This document shows, piece after piece, positions 1 through 6,913 of a stretch of DNA of 6,982 nt. The stretch is from CAZONU01 sp965370045. GTDB lineage: Bacteria > Planctomycetota > SZUA-567 > JAKLDR01. The position numbers and the translations under genes are program-made. The stretch is taken from NCBI GenBank assembly GCA_965370045.1, contig CBDUSI010000167.1, positions 1-6,982 on the forward strand, read 5' to 3'. The notes under the pieces were generated by a model. The model was not told the origin of the DNA. It did not search any database and saw only the letters and a list, made by a program, of their open reading frames with translations. Position 1 is the stretch's first letter; every line of letters starts with the position of its first letter.

Positions 1-62
1 CTGGCATACTTCCTTTATCGGCAATTCGTTACACATACTTAAATTGCTCTAGACGCGTTTTT

Positions 63-76
63 CCATCAACAAATGG
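63..76. promoter_or_regulatory. Possible operator palindrome over the -35 box
   Basis: CCAT at 63-66 and ATGG at 73-76 form a short inverted repeat with a six-base spacer, overlapping the candidate -35 box. A GntR or LacI-type repressor bound here would block polymerase, which would fit autoregulation by the adjacent regulator. Four-base half-sites arise easily by chance, so this is only a candidate. Confidence 0.2.
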
Positions 77-94
77 CCGCCTGCGGTTTATAGT
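66..94 (+). promoter_or_regulatory. Candidate sigma70-type promoter for the operon
   Basis: TCAACA at 66-71 (four of six matches to the -35 consensus) is separated by 17 bases from TATAGT at 89-94 (five of six matches to the -10 consensus). It lies in the AT-richer leader about 58 bases upstream of the first start codon, and no comparable leader occurs between the downstream genes. It would therefore drive the regulator and everything co-transcribed behind it. The match is by eye, and promoter consensus in this lineage is unknown. Confidence 0.45.
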
Positions 95-125
95 GGTATT
101 AAGAGGTACGGGGGCATAACCAATC

Positions 126-146
126 CCGGCCACGGGCCGGAAGGAG
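126..146 (+). promoter_or_regulatory. SD site with abutting 5'UTR hairpin
   Basis: AAGGAG at 141-146 lies five bases before the TTG at 152 and decides that start; the ATG at 161 would leave a 14-base gap. Directly upstream, CCGGC (126-130) can pair with GCCGG (136-140) around a five-base loop. The stem ends exactly where the SD begins, so it could modulate initiation. The SD is convincing; a regulatory role for the hairpin is speculative. Confidence 0.55.
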
Positions 147-151
147 CAGCG

Positions 152-1279
152 TTGGCAAGAATGAGAGTAGGGAAGATATCCCGCCATCTGATGTATCAGG
201 AGGTCGCTGACAAGATTCACGACCTCATCAAACGGGAGAAGCTGTGGGAGCAATATCTGGTCCCGGAACGTGAGCTTGCGCGGCTCTTCGGGGTCAGCCG
301 CGAGACCGTGCGGCGGGGGCTCGAACTGCTCGAACGCCAGGGAGTGGTCTCCCGGCGACACGGGCAGGGGACGCTGGTATTGCCGAAGCTCCAGAAGCGT
401 GAGGGCAACGCGAAGGGCCGGGTGATCGTCGGCTCCTATCAGGAGGGAGACGGCGTCGGGTATATTGGTGAACTCACGGCGGGGGTGACCAGCGCGGCGG
501 GTCGGGCCGGCTGGTTGATGTCCTTCAGCAACTTGGCCCTGCCGACGGTGAGGCAGGAATTCTTCGCGGAGCTGTCCGGCGGGCAGATCGACGGGGTGCT
601 GCTTCTGAGCTTCACTGATCGACGGCTCCTCAATGAGATGCTTCGTGTCTGGCACGGGCCCATGGTGCTGGCCGATCACTACTTCGAGGATTTGCCCGTC
701 ACCGGGGTCATTGACGACAGCGAGGGCGGGTCTCGCCAGGCGGTCAACCACCTGCTGTCACTGGGCCATCGCCGGATCGCGTACGCGGAGATCAGCCGGC
801 GGGAGAACAATCCCTGGCGTTACGCGGGTTACGTGGGAGCGCTGCGAGAGGCAGGCTTGGAGGCGGACGAGAGCTTGGTCGCGCCCTGTTTCGGCAGCTT
901 CGACGGCGGACGCCGCGCGGGGGAGGAACTCCTGGCCCGTGACGATCCGCCTACCGCCATCTTCGCCTTCGACGACACTCGGGCCTGGGGCATCTGGCGG
1001 GCGGCCGAGGCGCGCGGGCTGGAGGTGGGCAGGGACTTGGCCCTGGTCGGCTTCGGGGACACCGCCGCCCGCGCCGGCTTGCCCGAGGAGCTGAGCAGCG
1101 TGCGCTTCGACTCGGGAGCTATCGGGCGTCTGGCCGTGGAACAGCTCGAAGAGCAGATCAACGGGAAGGGCCGGCCCCGAGAAGTCGTCACGATCCCCAC
1201 TGAACTCGTGATCCGGAAGTCATCGAAGGACGCGCGCCCTGCTGCCGCGGGGAGCCGTCGGGGAAGGAGCCAGACTTGA
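152..1279 (+). CDS. GntR-type winged-helix regulator with LacI/PBP1-like sugar-sensing domain
   Basis: This is a 375-residue cytoplasmic transcription factor, probably a ligand-responsive repressor of its own operon. Residues about 14-78 form a GntR winged helix: YQEVADKIHDLI, then the PERELARLFGVSRETVRRGL recognition region, then the wing RRHGQGTLV. Residues about 88-355 are a LacI/periplasmic-binding-protein-like effector domain. It shows DDS-x-GG-x3-AVNHLLSLGHRRIAY near 188-211, the ligand-associated Arg in WRYAGY at 223, FAFDD at 271-275, ALVGFGD at 297-303, and the closing TELVIRKSS. This domain order resembles Bacillus AraR-type regulators and is common in polysaccharide-degrading PVC bacteria. 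The TTG start is chosen from its SD spacing. The last 17 or so residues are a basic, Ala/Ser-rich tail. The stop overlaps the next start. The inducer cannot be read from sequence, though a sugar released by the downstream enzymes is the natural guess. Confidence 0.93.
   Translation: MARMRVGKISRHLMYQEVADKIHDLIKREKLWEQYLVPERELARLFGVSRETVRRGLELLERQGVVSRRHGQGTLVLPKLQKREGNAKGRVIVGSYQEGDGVGYIGELTAGVTSAAGRAGWLMSFSNLALPTVRQEFFAELSGGQIDGVLLLSFTDRRLLNEMLRVWHGPMVLADHYFEDLPVTGVIDDSEGGSRQAVNHLLSLGHRRIAYAEISRRENNPWRYAGYVGALREAGLEADESLVAPCFGSFDGGRRAGEELLARDDPPTAIFAFDDTRAWGIWRAAEARGLEVGRDLALVGFGDTAARAGLPEELSSVRFDSGAIGRLAVEQLEEQINGKGRPREVVTIPTELVIRKSSKDARPAAAGSRRGRSQT
1264..1279 (+). promoter_or_regulatory. 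SD and TTGA stop-start overlap coupling genes 1 and 2
   Basis: AAGGAG at 1264-1269, inside the end of the regulator gene, lies six bases before TTG at 1276. That TTG shares four bases with the regulator's TGA stop (1277-1279). The arrangement implies translational coupling. The TTG is accepted because the reading begins at once with a good signal peptide. Confidence 0.75.
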
Positions 1280-4137
1280 GGAAGATAGCAGCGCTACTGA
1301 CCTGCCTTCTGCTGGGCGGCACGGGTATTCATGCCGCGGCCGGGGAGAAGGGCGAATGCACCGTCTACCCCGCGGAAACAGTCTCGATATCCTACGGGAA
1401 ACGGATGCTGGTTCGTTTCGACTGCTCCGTGGTCAAGAACCCCAGGGCCATCACCGGCGCCAGGTTGATCTTGAGCGGCAAGCTTCCGTCGGGATCTATC
1501 GAGATCCGCCCGGTCAGCAGTCCATGGGGCGCGATGTGCCCGGAGTTCAGGAAACGCGCCGCGAAACCCTTCTGGGACGAGCAGCACGTAAAGCTGCCGG
1601 GCTGGAAGGCCAGCCCGCTGCTCTTCCGCTTTGGGGATCCGAAGGGCGGTTGGGCTTCGCTGGGATGCAAGAAGTGGACCAAGTCCGGCGGGGACTTTGG
1701 CGCGGTCGTCACAACGCTGAAGGCCGGCGGAGCGGAGCGCTCCGCGGACCTGACCGAGCTGGCCAAGTCCTGGACTGCCGGGCCCGGCAAGAACTACGGG
1801 CTGGTGCTCGCCGGTGACGGCATCGGCTACGCCAGTGCTCGCCTGGTCTTGGCCGGAAAGGGGATCAAGCTGGCGGAGAAGCCCGCGCTCAAGTCGCTGC
1901 CCTCCTGGCTGCCGAAGACCTACAAGGTTGACCATCCCCGACTGCCGCACCCCACGAAGGAGTGGCTGGCCGCGCTCAAGGCCGATTCCAAGCGGCTGGC
2001 GACGGTGTGCAAGATCGCGGACGGATTCAACCCTAAGAAGGGCGTGGCCAGGCGGATACCTTCCCTGGTGCTGGCTGCCAGGCTGGCGCCGACTCCGGAG
2101 CGGCTCAAGCTGCTTTCGGCGGCGGCGAAGGCGCCCTTTCCCAACCACGGCAAGTTTGCGGTCTGCTACGGCCTGGCCGTGCTCTACGACTGGGGCTACG
2201 ATCTGCTGGGGTCCGAGGACCGTCGCCGGCTGGCCGGGCGCCTGGAGCGCATGTGCACTCGCGAGGAGGTGGCCAGCGCGGATACGGCCATCACCCCCTA
2301 CAACGACGTGGGCGGCAGTCGCTTCGGGTGCGGCCTGATGTGGGCCGCGCTGGCCATCTACCCGGACAATCCCGCGGCGGTCAAGCACCTCTGGCGGGCC
2401 AAGGCCTACTACATCGACACCACCATCCCGGTCTGGCGCCAGGTGATGGGCGAGGACGGCGGCTACTGGCACGAGATCCACGTGTACTATCTCGAAAGGT
2501 GCCTGGGTGAGCTCATGGCCCACCTGCTGCCCGCCTGGAGTTCGGCCACCGGCGAGGATCTCTTCAAGAAGCATCCGTGGCTCGAGAATCACCTCTACTT
2601 CGGCATCTACTCGACGCGACCGGACTTCTATCGTATCAAGATGGGCGACGTGAAGTGCGACGTGAAGTTCTACGCCGAGGCACCGATCGTGATGCCCTCG
2701 TATCCGATGCTGGCGCAGCGCTACGATAATCCCTACGGCCGCTGGTGGCTGCAGTTCAACAGCCATCTGGGTTACGACAGGCGTTGGGTCAAGTTCGACG
2801 GACTGACCTCCACGGCCGCGCCCTGGGGCAAGCCGTTCCGCAAGAACGCCAAGGTCAAGAGCTGGGACTCGCTGCCTCCCGTGCGCCACTCGGGCGGCCT
2901 GGGAATGGTCAACATGCGCAGTGACTGGTCCGAGGACGCCACCTGGATATGGTTCAAGTGCGGCCCCAGCTTCTGGAGCCATAGCCACTTGGACTCGGGG
3001 ACTTTCAGCATATACAAGCGCGGGGCGCTGGCCCTGGACGCCGGTGCTTACGTGACCGGCTACAACAGCCAGCACATGATCGAATACGCCAAACTGAGCA
3101 TCGCTCACAACGTGGTCACCGTGACCAACCCAGACGAGGCCCCCTACAAGGCGGGCAAGTTCGTCGCCACCAACGACGGCGGCCTTCGGCGTACCGGGGG
3201 GGTCTATGGGACCAGCGGGGTCTACAGCGTCCCGGAGTGGAAGAGGCGCGCTGACGAGTTCGACACCGGCAAGATCGTCGCCTTTCAGCCGGCGAAGCAT
3301 TTCACCTACGTCTGCGGCGACGTCACCAAGGCCTACACCAACAAACGCAGCGGCACGGGCCACGCACCCAGCCGCACGAAGCGGGTCCGAAAGATGATCC
3401 GCAGCCTCCTCTACCTGCCGCCGGACCACATAGTGATCTTCGACCAGGTCGAGAGCTTCAACAAGGATTTCAAGAAGCGCTGGCTGCTGCACACCGTCAA
3501 CGAACCCAAGGTGGAAGGAAACCTGGTTACCGTGGAGCGGGCGGACCTGGCCTACAAGCACTACGGCTGGGACAAGCGCCTGAAGTACGCGATCAAGGCC
3601 GACAAGAAGACGCATCCGTTCTTCAAGACGCACACCGACGCGGACATCGGGGGCAAGAGCTCCCAGCCCAGCTTGTATCAGTACGACGGCGTGATGTTCG
3701 TGCGCACGCTGTTGCCCGAGAAGCCCGAGATCGTCAAGGTCGGCGGGGATGGCAAGGAGTGCTGGGTGGACGGCAAGAACAGATCAAAGAGCCAGTGGGC
3801 CTGGAGCCTGAAGTTCCGGCCCCACACCGGCGAGGGCGAGGCCGGTCGTTGGCGGCTGGAGATAAGCCCCAAAGCCGCGGCGGAGAACGACGTGTTCCTC
3901 AACGTGATCCAGGTGGGGCTCAAGAGCAAGAAGCCCAGGCCCACCGCCGCCAGGCTGGTGAAGTCCCCGGACCCGGAGGCCACCGGCGTGGAGATCGAAC
4001 TCGGTGGCGGCAGGAAGGCGACGGTCATCTTCAAGAAGGGCGCCGGCGGGAGCATCAAGATTACCGGGGGCGCCGGGCCGGCGGTCGACGAGAAGCTGGC
4101 CGAGAAGGTCCTGCCCAATCTCAAGATCGAGAAGTGA
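1276..4137 (+). CDS. Secreted heparinase II/III-like polysaccharide lyase
   Basis: This 953-residue exported protein probably cleaves a uronic-acid-containing polysaccharide by beta-elimination. Residues 1-22 are a Sec signal peptide (MRK, a Leu-rich core, AAA before G23); LLTC sits too early to be a lipobox. Residues about 30-197 are a beta-rich accessory module whose end (DLTELAKSWTAG... GKNYGLVLAG) resembles DNRLRE/CBM96-type modules. Residues about 215-520 fit the helical toroid of alginate lyase/heparinase folds, with N343 and the H399-E400-x-H402-x-Y404-Y405 cluster as candidate catalytic residues. From about 540 comes the heparinase II/III beta-sandwich domain with HSHLDSGTFSIYKRG at 569-583. 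H571, D588 and H611 are plausible counterparts of the zinc ligands known in Pedobacter heparinase II. Residues about 690-920 continue as beta-sandwich. It is long for the family because of the N-terminal module. The fold is confident; the substrate (glycosaminoglycan, alginate or another polyuronate) and the PL family are not determined. Confidence 0.88.
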   Translation: MRKIAALLTCLLLGGTGIHAAAGEKGECTVYPAETVSISYGKRMLVRFDCSVVKNPRAITGARLILSGKLPSGSIEIRPVSSPWGAMCPEFRKRAAKPFWDEQHVKLPGWKASPLLFRFGDPKGGWASLGCKKWTKSGGDFGAVVTTLKAGGAERSADLTELAKSWTAGPGKNYGLVLAGDGIGYASARLVLAGKGIKLAEKPALKSLPSWLPKTYKVDHPRLPHPTKEWLAALKADSKRLATVCKIADGFNPKKGVARRIPSLVLAARLAPTPERLKLLSAAAKAPFPNHGKFAVCYGLAVLYDWGYDLLGSEDRRRLAGRLERMCTREEVASADTAITPYNDVGGSRFGCGLMWAALAIYPDNPAAVKHLWRAKAYYIDTTIPVWRQVMGEDGGYWHEIHVYYLERCLGELMAHLLPAWSSATGEDLFKKHPWLENHLYFGIYSTRPDFYRIKMGDVKCDVKFYAEAPIVMPSYPMLAQRYDNPYGRWWLQFNSHLGYDRRWVKFDGLTSTAAPWGKPFRKNAKVKSWDSLPPVRHSGGLGMVNMRSDWSEDATWIWFKCGPSFWSHSHLDSGTFSIYKRGALALDAGAYVTGYNSQHMIEYAKLSIAHNVVTVTNPDEAPYKAGKFVATNDGGLRRTGGVYGTSGVYSVPEWKRRADEFDTGKIVAFQPAKHFTYVCGDVTKAYTNKRSGTGHAPSRTKRVRKMIRSLLYLPPDHIVIFDQVESFNKDFKKRWLLHTVNEPKVEGNLVTVERADLAYKHYGWDKRLKYAIKADKKTHPFFKTHTDADIGGKSSQPSLYQYDGVMFVRTLLPEKPEIVKVGGDGKECWVDGKNRSKSQWAWSLKFRPHTGEGEAGRWRLEISPKAAAENDVFLNVIQVGLKSKKPRPTAARLVKSPDPEATGVEIELGGGRKATVIFKKGAGGSIKITGGAGPAVDEKLAEKVLPNLKIEK

Positions 4138-4164
4138 AGTGTTTGGGCAACGAAGGGAACGGAG

Positions 4165-4350
4165 ATGACGCGGACGCTTGCGGGAACCATGGGCAGCGTG
4201 GCGGTTGGTGCGCTGTTCGGCTCGACTGTATTGGCCCGGGACTACTACGTGGCCCCGGACGGCGGCGACAGCAATCCCGGCACGCTGGAGAAGCCGTTCA
4301 AGGACGCGGTCAAGACGATCCGCAAACTGATGCCCGGTGAGAACGAGTGA
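4165..4350 (+). pseudogene. Truncated N-terminus of a secreted right-handed beta-helix protein
   Basis: This is an ORF of 61 codons. Residues 1 to about 24 look like a signal peptide (MTRTLAG, then a small-residue core ending VLA). Next comes YYVAPDGGDSNPGTLEKPFK, the familiar first strand of secreted parallel beta-helix proteins (DUF1565 or pectate-lyase-like), and AVKTIRKLMPGE. In full-length relatives this stretch is followed by a strand such as D-x-VYLRGG and hundreds of further residues; here it stops at NE. None of the three forward frames after 4350 resumes a beta-helix before the next gene, so a deletion rather than a simple frameshift best explains it. The start has AAGGGA at 4153-4158 six bases upstream, and an alternative ATG lies at 4189. 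It may still be translated as a short exported peptide. As a catalytic protein it is almost certainly dead. Confidence 0.7.
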
Positions 4351-4368
4351 GCCTTCCCTTGGGGAGGC
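4351..4368 (+). other. Intercistronic hairpin
   Basis: GCCTTCC (4351-4357) pairs with GGGAGGC (4362-4368), with one G-U pair and a CTTG loop. It begins on the base after the TGA of the beta-helix remnant and ends about nine bases before the SD region of the next gene. There is no T-run, so it is not a standard intrinsic terminator. It could be an mRNA processing or stability element, or a leftover of the deletion. Confidence 0.4.
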
Positions 4369-4380
4369 GCAAGCCAGGAG

Positions 4381-4385
4381 AGGAG
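4381..4385 (+). promoter_or_regulatory. SD site fixing the GH42-like start at 4394
   Basis: AGGAG, part of a purine-rich run at roughly 4377-4389, lies eight bases before the ATG at 4394. The same frame is open back to a GTG at 4337 that lacks an SD and overlaps the preceding ORF. The site therefore argues for the shorter protein. Confidence 0.7.
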
Positions 4386-4393
4386 AGGATCCA

Positions 4394-6850
4394 ATGCCCC
4401 GCACGGTTCAAGACGACTACTACGTTCTGATGTGGAACTTCTTTGAGCCGCTCTATTCGAGCGGCCCGGAGAGGGCCGCGCAGGCCATCGTGCGCTACCG
4501 GGAGTTGGCCTGCAACGGCGGCACGTGCACGGCGACGTTCGTGAACCGCGAGGGGTACAAGGCGTCGCTCGAGAGGTTCGGGCTGCCGCCGGCGAAGTTT
4601 GACCTCCTGGATGCGAACACGTCCCCGTTCCTCGAGAACGATTTCCCTTTCTACGTCATGAATCTGTGCCGGCCTCTCTACTGGGACTGGAGTTCCGCCA
4701 AGCCCGTTCTTCGCAAGCAGTACGAGACGTTCGCCCGCGAGCGGGACCGGCGCGTCTTCGTGCACACCCCCTGCGTCAACAACCCGGAGGTGGCCGAGGA
4801 GATGAGCCGGCGGACGGCCGAGATACTGGAGGGCCTGCGGCCCGCCCGGCACCTGAGCCTGCTCTATGACCTGCGCGACGAGCCCAGCATCACCAGCTTC
4901 CTGCTGGCCGGCGACAGTTGCTTCTGCGAACACTGCCTGGCGCGCATGAGGGAGTGGCTCAAGGAGTCCTACGGCTCCCTGGCGGCCCTCAACGGCGAGT
5001 GGGAGACCGAATTCGCGTCCTGGGACGAGGTGGAGCCGATAACCACCCAGGAAGCGCTCGCGCGCCGCGAGCAGGGACGCTGGAACTTCGCGCCCTGGCA
5101 CGACCACCGCGCCTTCATGAACGAGACCTTCGCGCGGGTCTGCCAGGAGCAGGCCGGGGTCATCCGCAAGCACGATTCCGAGGCCGTAGTCGGGCTGGGC
5201 GGCACGCAGTGTCCCTGGACGTTCGGCGGCTATGATTTCTCGAAGCTGGTGCCCGTTCTGGACTGGGTGGAGGCCTACGACTTCGGAGGGTCCGTGTCCT
5301 GCTGCCGGTCCTTCAAGGCGCGGCGGGATTTCCGCAACCTGAAAACTGACTTCGTGACCGGGGGGCTTCCGGCGGAAGCCGTCCGCGCGATGCTCTGGAG
5401 CTACGTCTTCCAGGCAGGGGGCCACAGCGGGACCATCGTCTGGCAGAGCAACGTCATGGTGGACGTAGAGTCCGAGGGCCTGGAGCCTACCGGTCCCGGA
5501 CGGGACCACGCGGGGGTCTACGCCGAACTGCGCTCCGGCCTGCCCAAGCTCCTGCAAATCTGCGAGGAACGCAGTTCCCCGGTGGCGGTGCACTACTCGC
5601 AGGCCAGCATCAACGCCGACTTCATCACCGCGGTGCCGGAGCGCTGGCGCTCGGTGGCGGCCAGCGAGGCCGAGCGCTTCCCGGCCTACAAGTGCCGGGA
5701 GGCCTGGTGGAAACTGCTGGAGGACCGCGGCCTGAGGCCGGTGTTCGTCTCGGACCAGCAGGTCGCGGCCGGGGAACTCCTCAAACGCGGCGTGAAGCTG
5801 CTGGTCCTGCCGAGGTCCATTGCGGTCAGCGACGCCGAGGCTGCGGCGATGAAGGAGTTCGTGGAGGCCGGCGGTGTGTTCCTGGCCGACAGCTTCGCCG
5901 GGCGCATGGACGAGCACTGCCGCGAGCGCGAGGCGGGGGTACTTGACGGGCTCCTGGGGGTCGAGCGCCTGGAGGTCGACAACTATCATTCCAGCTCCCA
6001 GCGGGCTTCCATCGACTACGACGCCAAGGCCGGCGAGCGGCCGGTGTGGGGCGGGGGGGCCCTGCGCGCCGAGTGCGCGTTGGTCGAGGAGCGCATCGAG
6101 CCGCTCGACGGCACGCGTATCCTGGGCTGCACGGAGTACACCGACACGCCTCTGGGGATAGTCACCGAGCACGGGAAGGGCAAAGCGATTCTGCTCAATT
6201 GCGCGCCGCTGACCTATCTGCAGGCGCGGCGCACCGCGGCGGGCGGCGAGAGCTTCCAGAAGTTCTTCGGCGGCGCCCTCGACTGGGCCGGAGTGGAGCC
6301 CGAGGTGGAGGTGTGCTCGACGAACGGCGCCCGCCTGTCCGGCTGGCAGGTCTTCGGGTTCGGTCATGGCAAGGCCCGCTACTTCGGGGTGGGCCCTGAC
6401 CTGGGCGTCAGTCAGGACGTCCTGGGGGGCATGGAGGTCGACGGCGGGACCGGCGCGGAACGTCAGGTGGAAGTCAAGTTGGCGATCTCCGGCCACGTCT
6501 ACGAGGCGCGCGTTGGCGCTTACCTGGGCGAGGGCCGCGCGGTGCGGGACACGCTGGGGCCGACTTCCGTCAAGGTCTACGCGGTGATGCCCTACAAGGT
6601 CGAGGGTGTGGAGTTGAACTTCGAGGGCGGCGCGGCCAGGGCCAGCCTGAAGACCAGCAAGCCGGCCGGCGAGCACGTTCTGCGTTTCGATCTGTTTGAC
6701 GCGGAGGATAGCCGCCTGTTGGACTCCGGGGCCAATGTGGTAGCTTCCGGTGGCACTGCCGAATGGAAGCCGGAGGGCGAGCTGCCCGCCGGGGGCAAGA
6801 TGGTCTGCCGCGACGTGGCCACCGGCGTGAGCGCAGAGGTCGGGCTCTAG
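4394..6850 (+). CDS. Divergent GH42-like (beta-galactosidase-type) glycoside hydrolase
   Basis: This 818-residue protein has no signal peptide, so it is probably cytoplasmic. Residues about 8-385 fit a GH42-type TIM barrel. HTPCVNNPE at 124-132 and C176-x-C178-x2-C181 reproduce the four-Cys zinc site of GH42 enzymes. The segment AR-x-REWLKESYGSLAALN at 183-200 followed by EWETEFASW at 202-210 is the usual GH42 sequence after that site. The acid/base candidate is E163 in LRDEPS, where Asp replaces the usual Asn. The strand expected to carry the nucleophile reads TDFVTGG (318-324), with no Glu. Residues about 396-605 match the beta-galactosidase trimerisation (glutamine amidotransferase-like) domain: WWKLLEDRGLRPVFVSD, LLVLPRSIAVSD, FVEAGGVFLADS, HGKGKAILLN. 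Residues about 640-818 are an unrecognised beta-rich extension. The natural role is trimming oligosaccharides released by the upstream lyase; the substrate is unknown and the activity could be non-standard or absent. The TAG stop lies in CTAG, beside a putative IS end. Confidence 0.82.
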   Translation: MPRTVQDDYYVLMWNFFEPLYSSGPERAAQAIVRYRELACNGGTCTATFVNREGYKASLERFGLPPAKFDLLDANTSPFLENDFPFYVMNLCRPLYWDWSSAKPVLRKQYETFARERDRRVFVHTPCVNNPEVAEEMSRRTAEILEGLRPARHLSLLYDLRDEPSITSFLLAGDSCFCEHCLARMREWLKESYGSLAALNGEWETEFASWDEVEPITTQEALARREQGRWNFAPWHDHRAFMNETFARVCQEQAGVIRKHDSEAVVGLGGTQCPWTFGGYDFSKLVPVLDWVEAYDFGGSVSCCRSFKARRDFRNLKTDFVTGGLPAEAVRAMLWSYVFQAGGHSGTIVWQSNVMVDVESEGLEPTGPGRDHAGVYAELRSGLPKLLQICEERSSPVAVHYSQASINADFITAVPERWRSVAASEAERFPAYKCREAWWKLLEDRGLRPVFVSDQQVAAGELLKRGVKLLVLPRSIAVSDAEAAAMKEFVEAGGVFLADSFAGRMDEHCREREAGVLDGLLGVERLEVDNYHSSSQRASIDYDAKAGERPVWGGGALRAECALVEERIEPLDGTRILGCTEYTDTPLGIVTEHGKGKAILLNCAPLTYLQARRTAAGGESFQKFFGGALDWAGVEPEVEVCSTNGARLSGWQVFGFGHGKARYFGVGPDLGVSQDVLGGMEVDGGTGAERQVEVKLAISGHVYEARVGAYLGEGRAVRDTLGPTSVKVYAVMPYKVEGVELNFEGGAARASLKTSKPAGEHVLRFDLFDAEDSRLLDSGANVVASGGTAEWKPEGELPAGGKMVCRDVATGVSAEVGL

Positions 6851-6913
6851 CAGGCTGTTGAAAAATGGAGCAGTCGTGATTGGGGCAGAATGGTCCAGAT
6901 TCGAGGAGGGGTT

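Noticed and set aside
1..16. Possible divergent minus-strand gene starting with ATG at 7-5
   Set aside because: An AAGGA-like stretch precedes it, but only three bases away, just two and a third codons are visible, and no convincing minus-strand promoter was found.
1..151. Riboswitch or small RNA in the leader
   Set aside because: The region downstream of the candidate -10 is only about 50 bases, with one small stem. No known riboswitch core was recognised.
161..163. ATG at 161 as the regulator start
   Set aside because: The SD would be 14 bases away, against five bases for the TTG at 152. The difference is only three residues and does not affect domains.
1294..3633. Antisense ORF of about 780 codons opposite the lyase gene
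   Set aside because: It mirrors the G/C-biased codons of the sense gene, has low-complexity Ala/Gly/Arg/Leu composition and no recognisable domain, while the sense frame has a signal peptide and family motifs.
4337..4393. Upstream GTG start adding 19 residues to the GH42-like protein
   Set aside because: It has no SD and overlaps the preceding ORF, and the added residues are charged and unrelated to a signal peptide. The ATG at 4394 has a strong, well-spaced SD.
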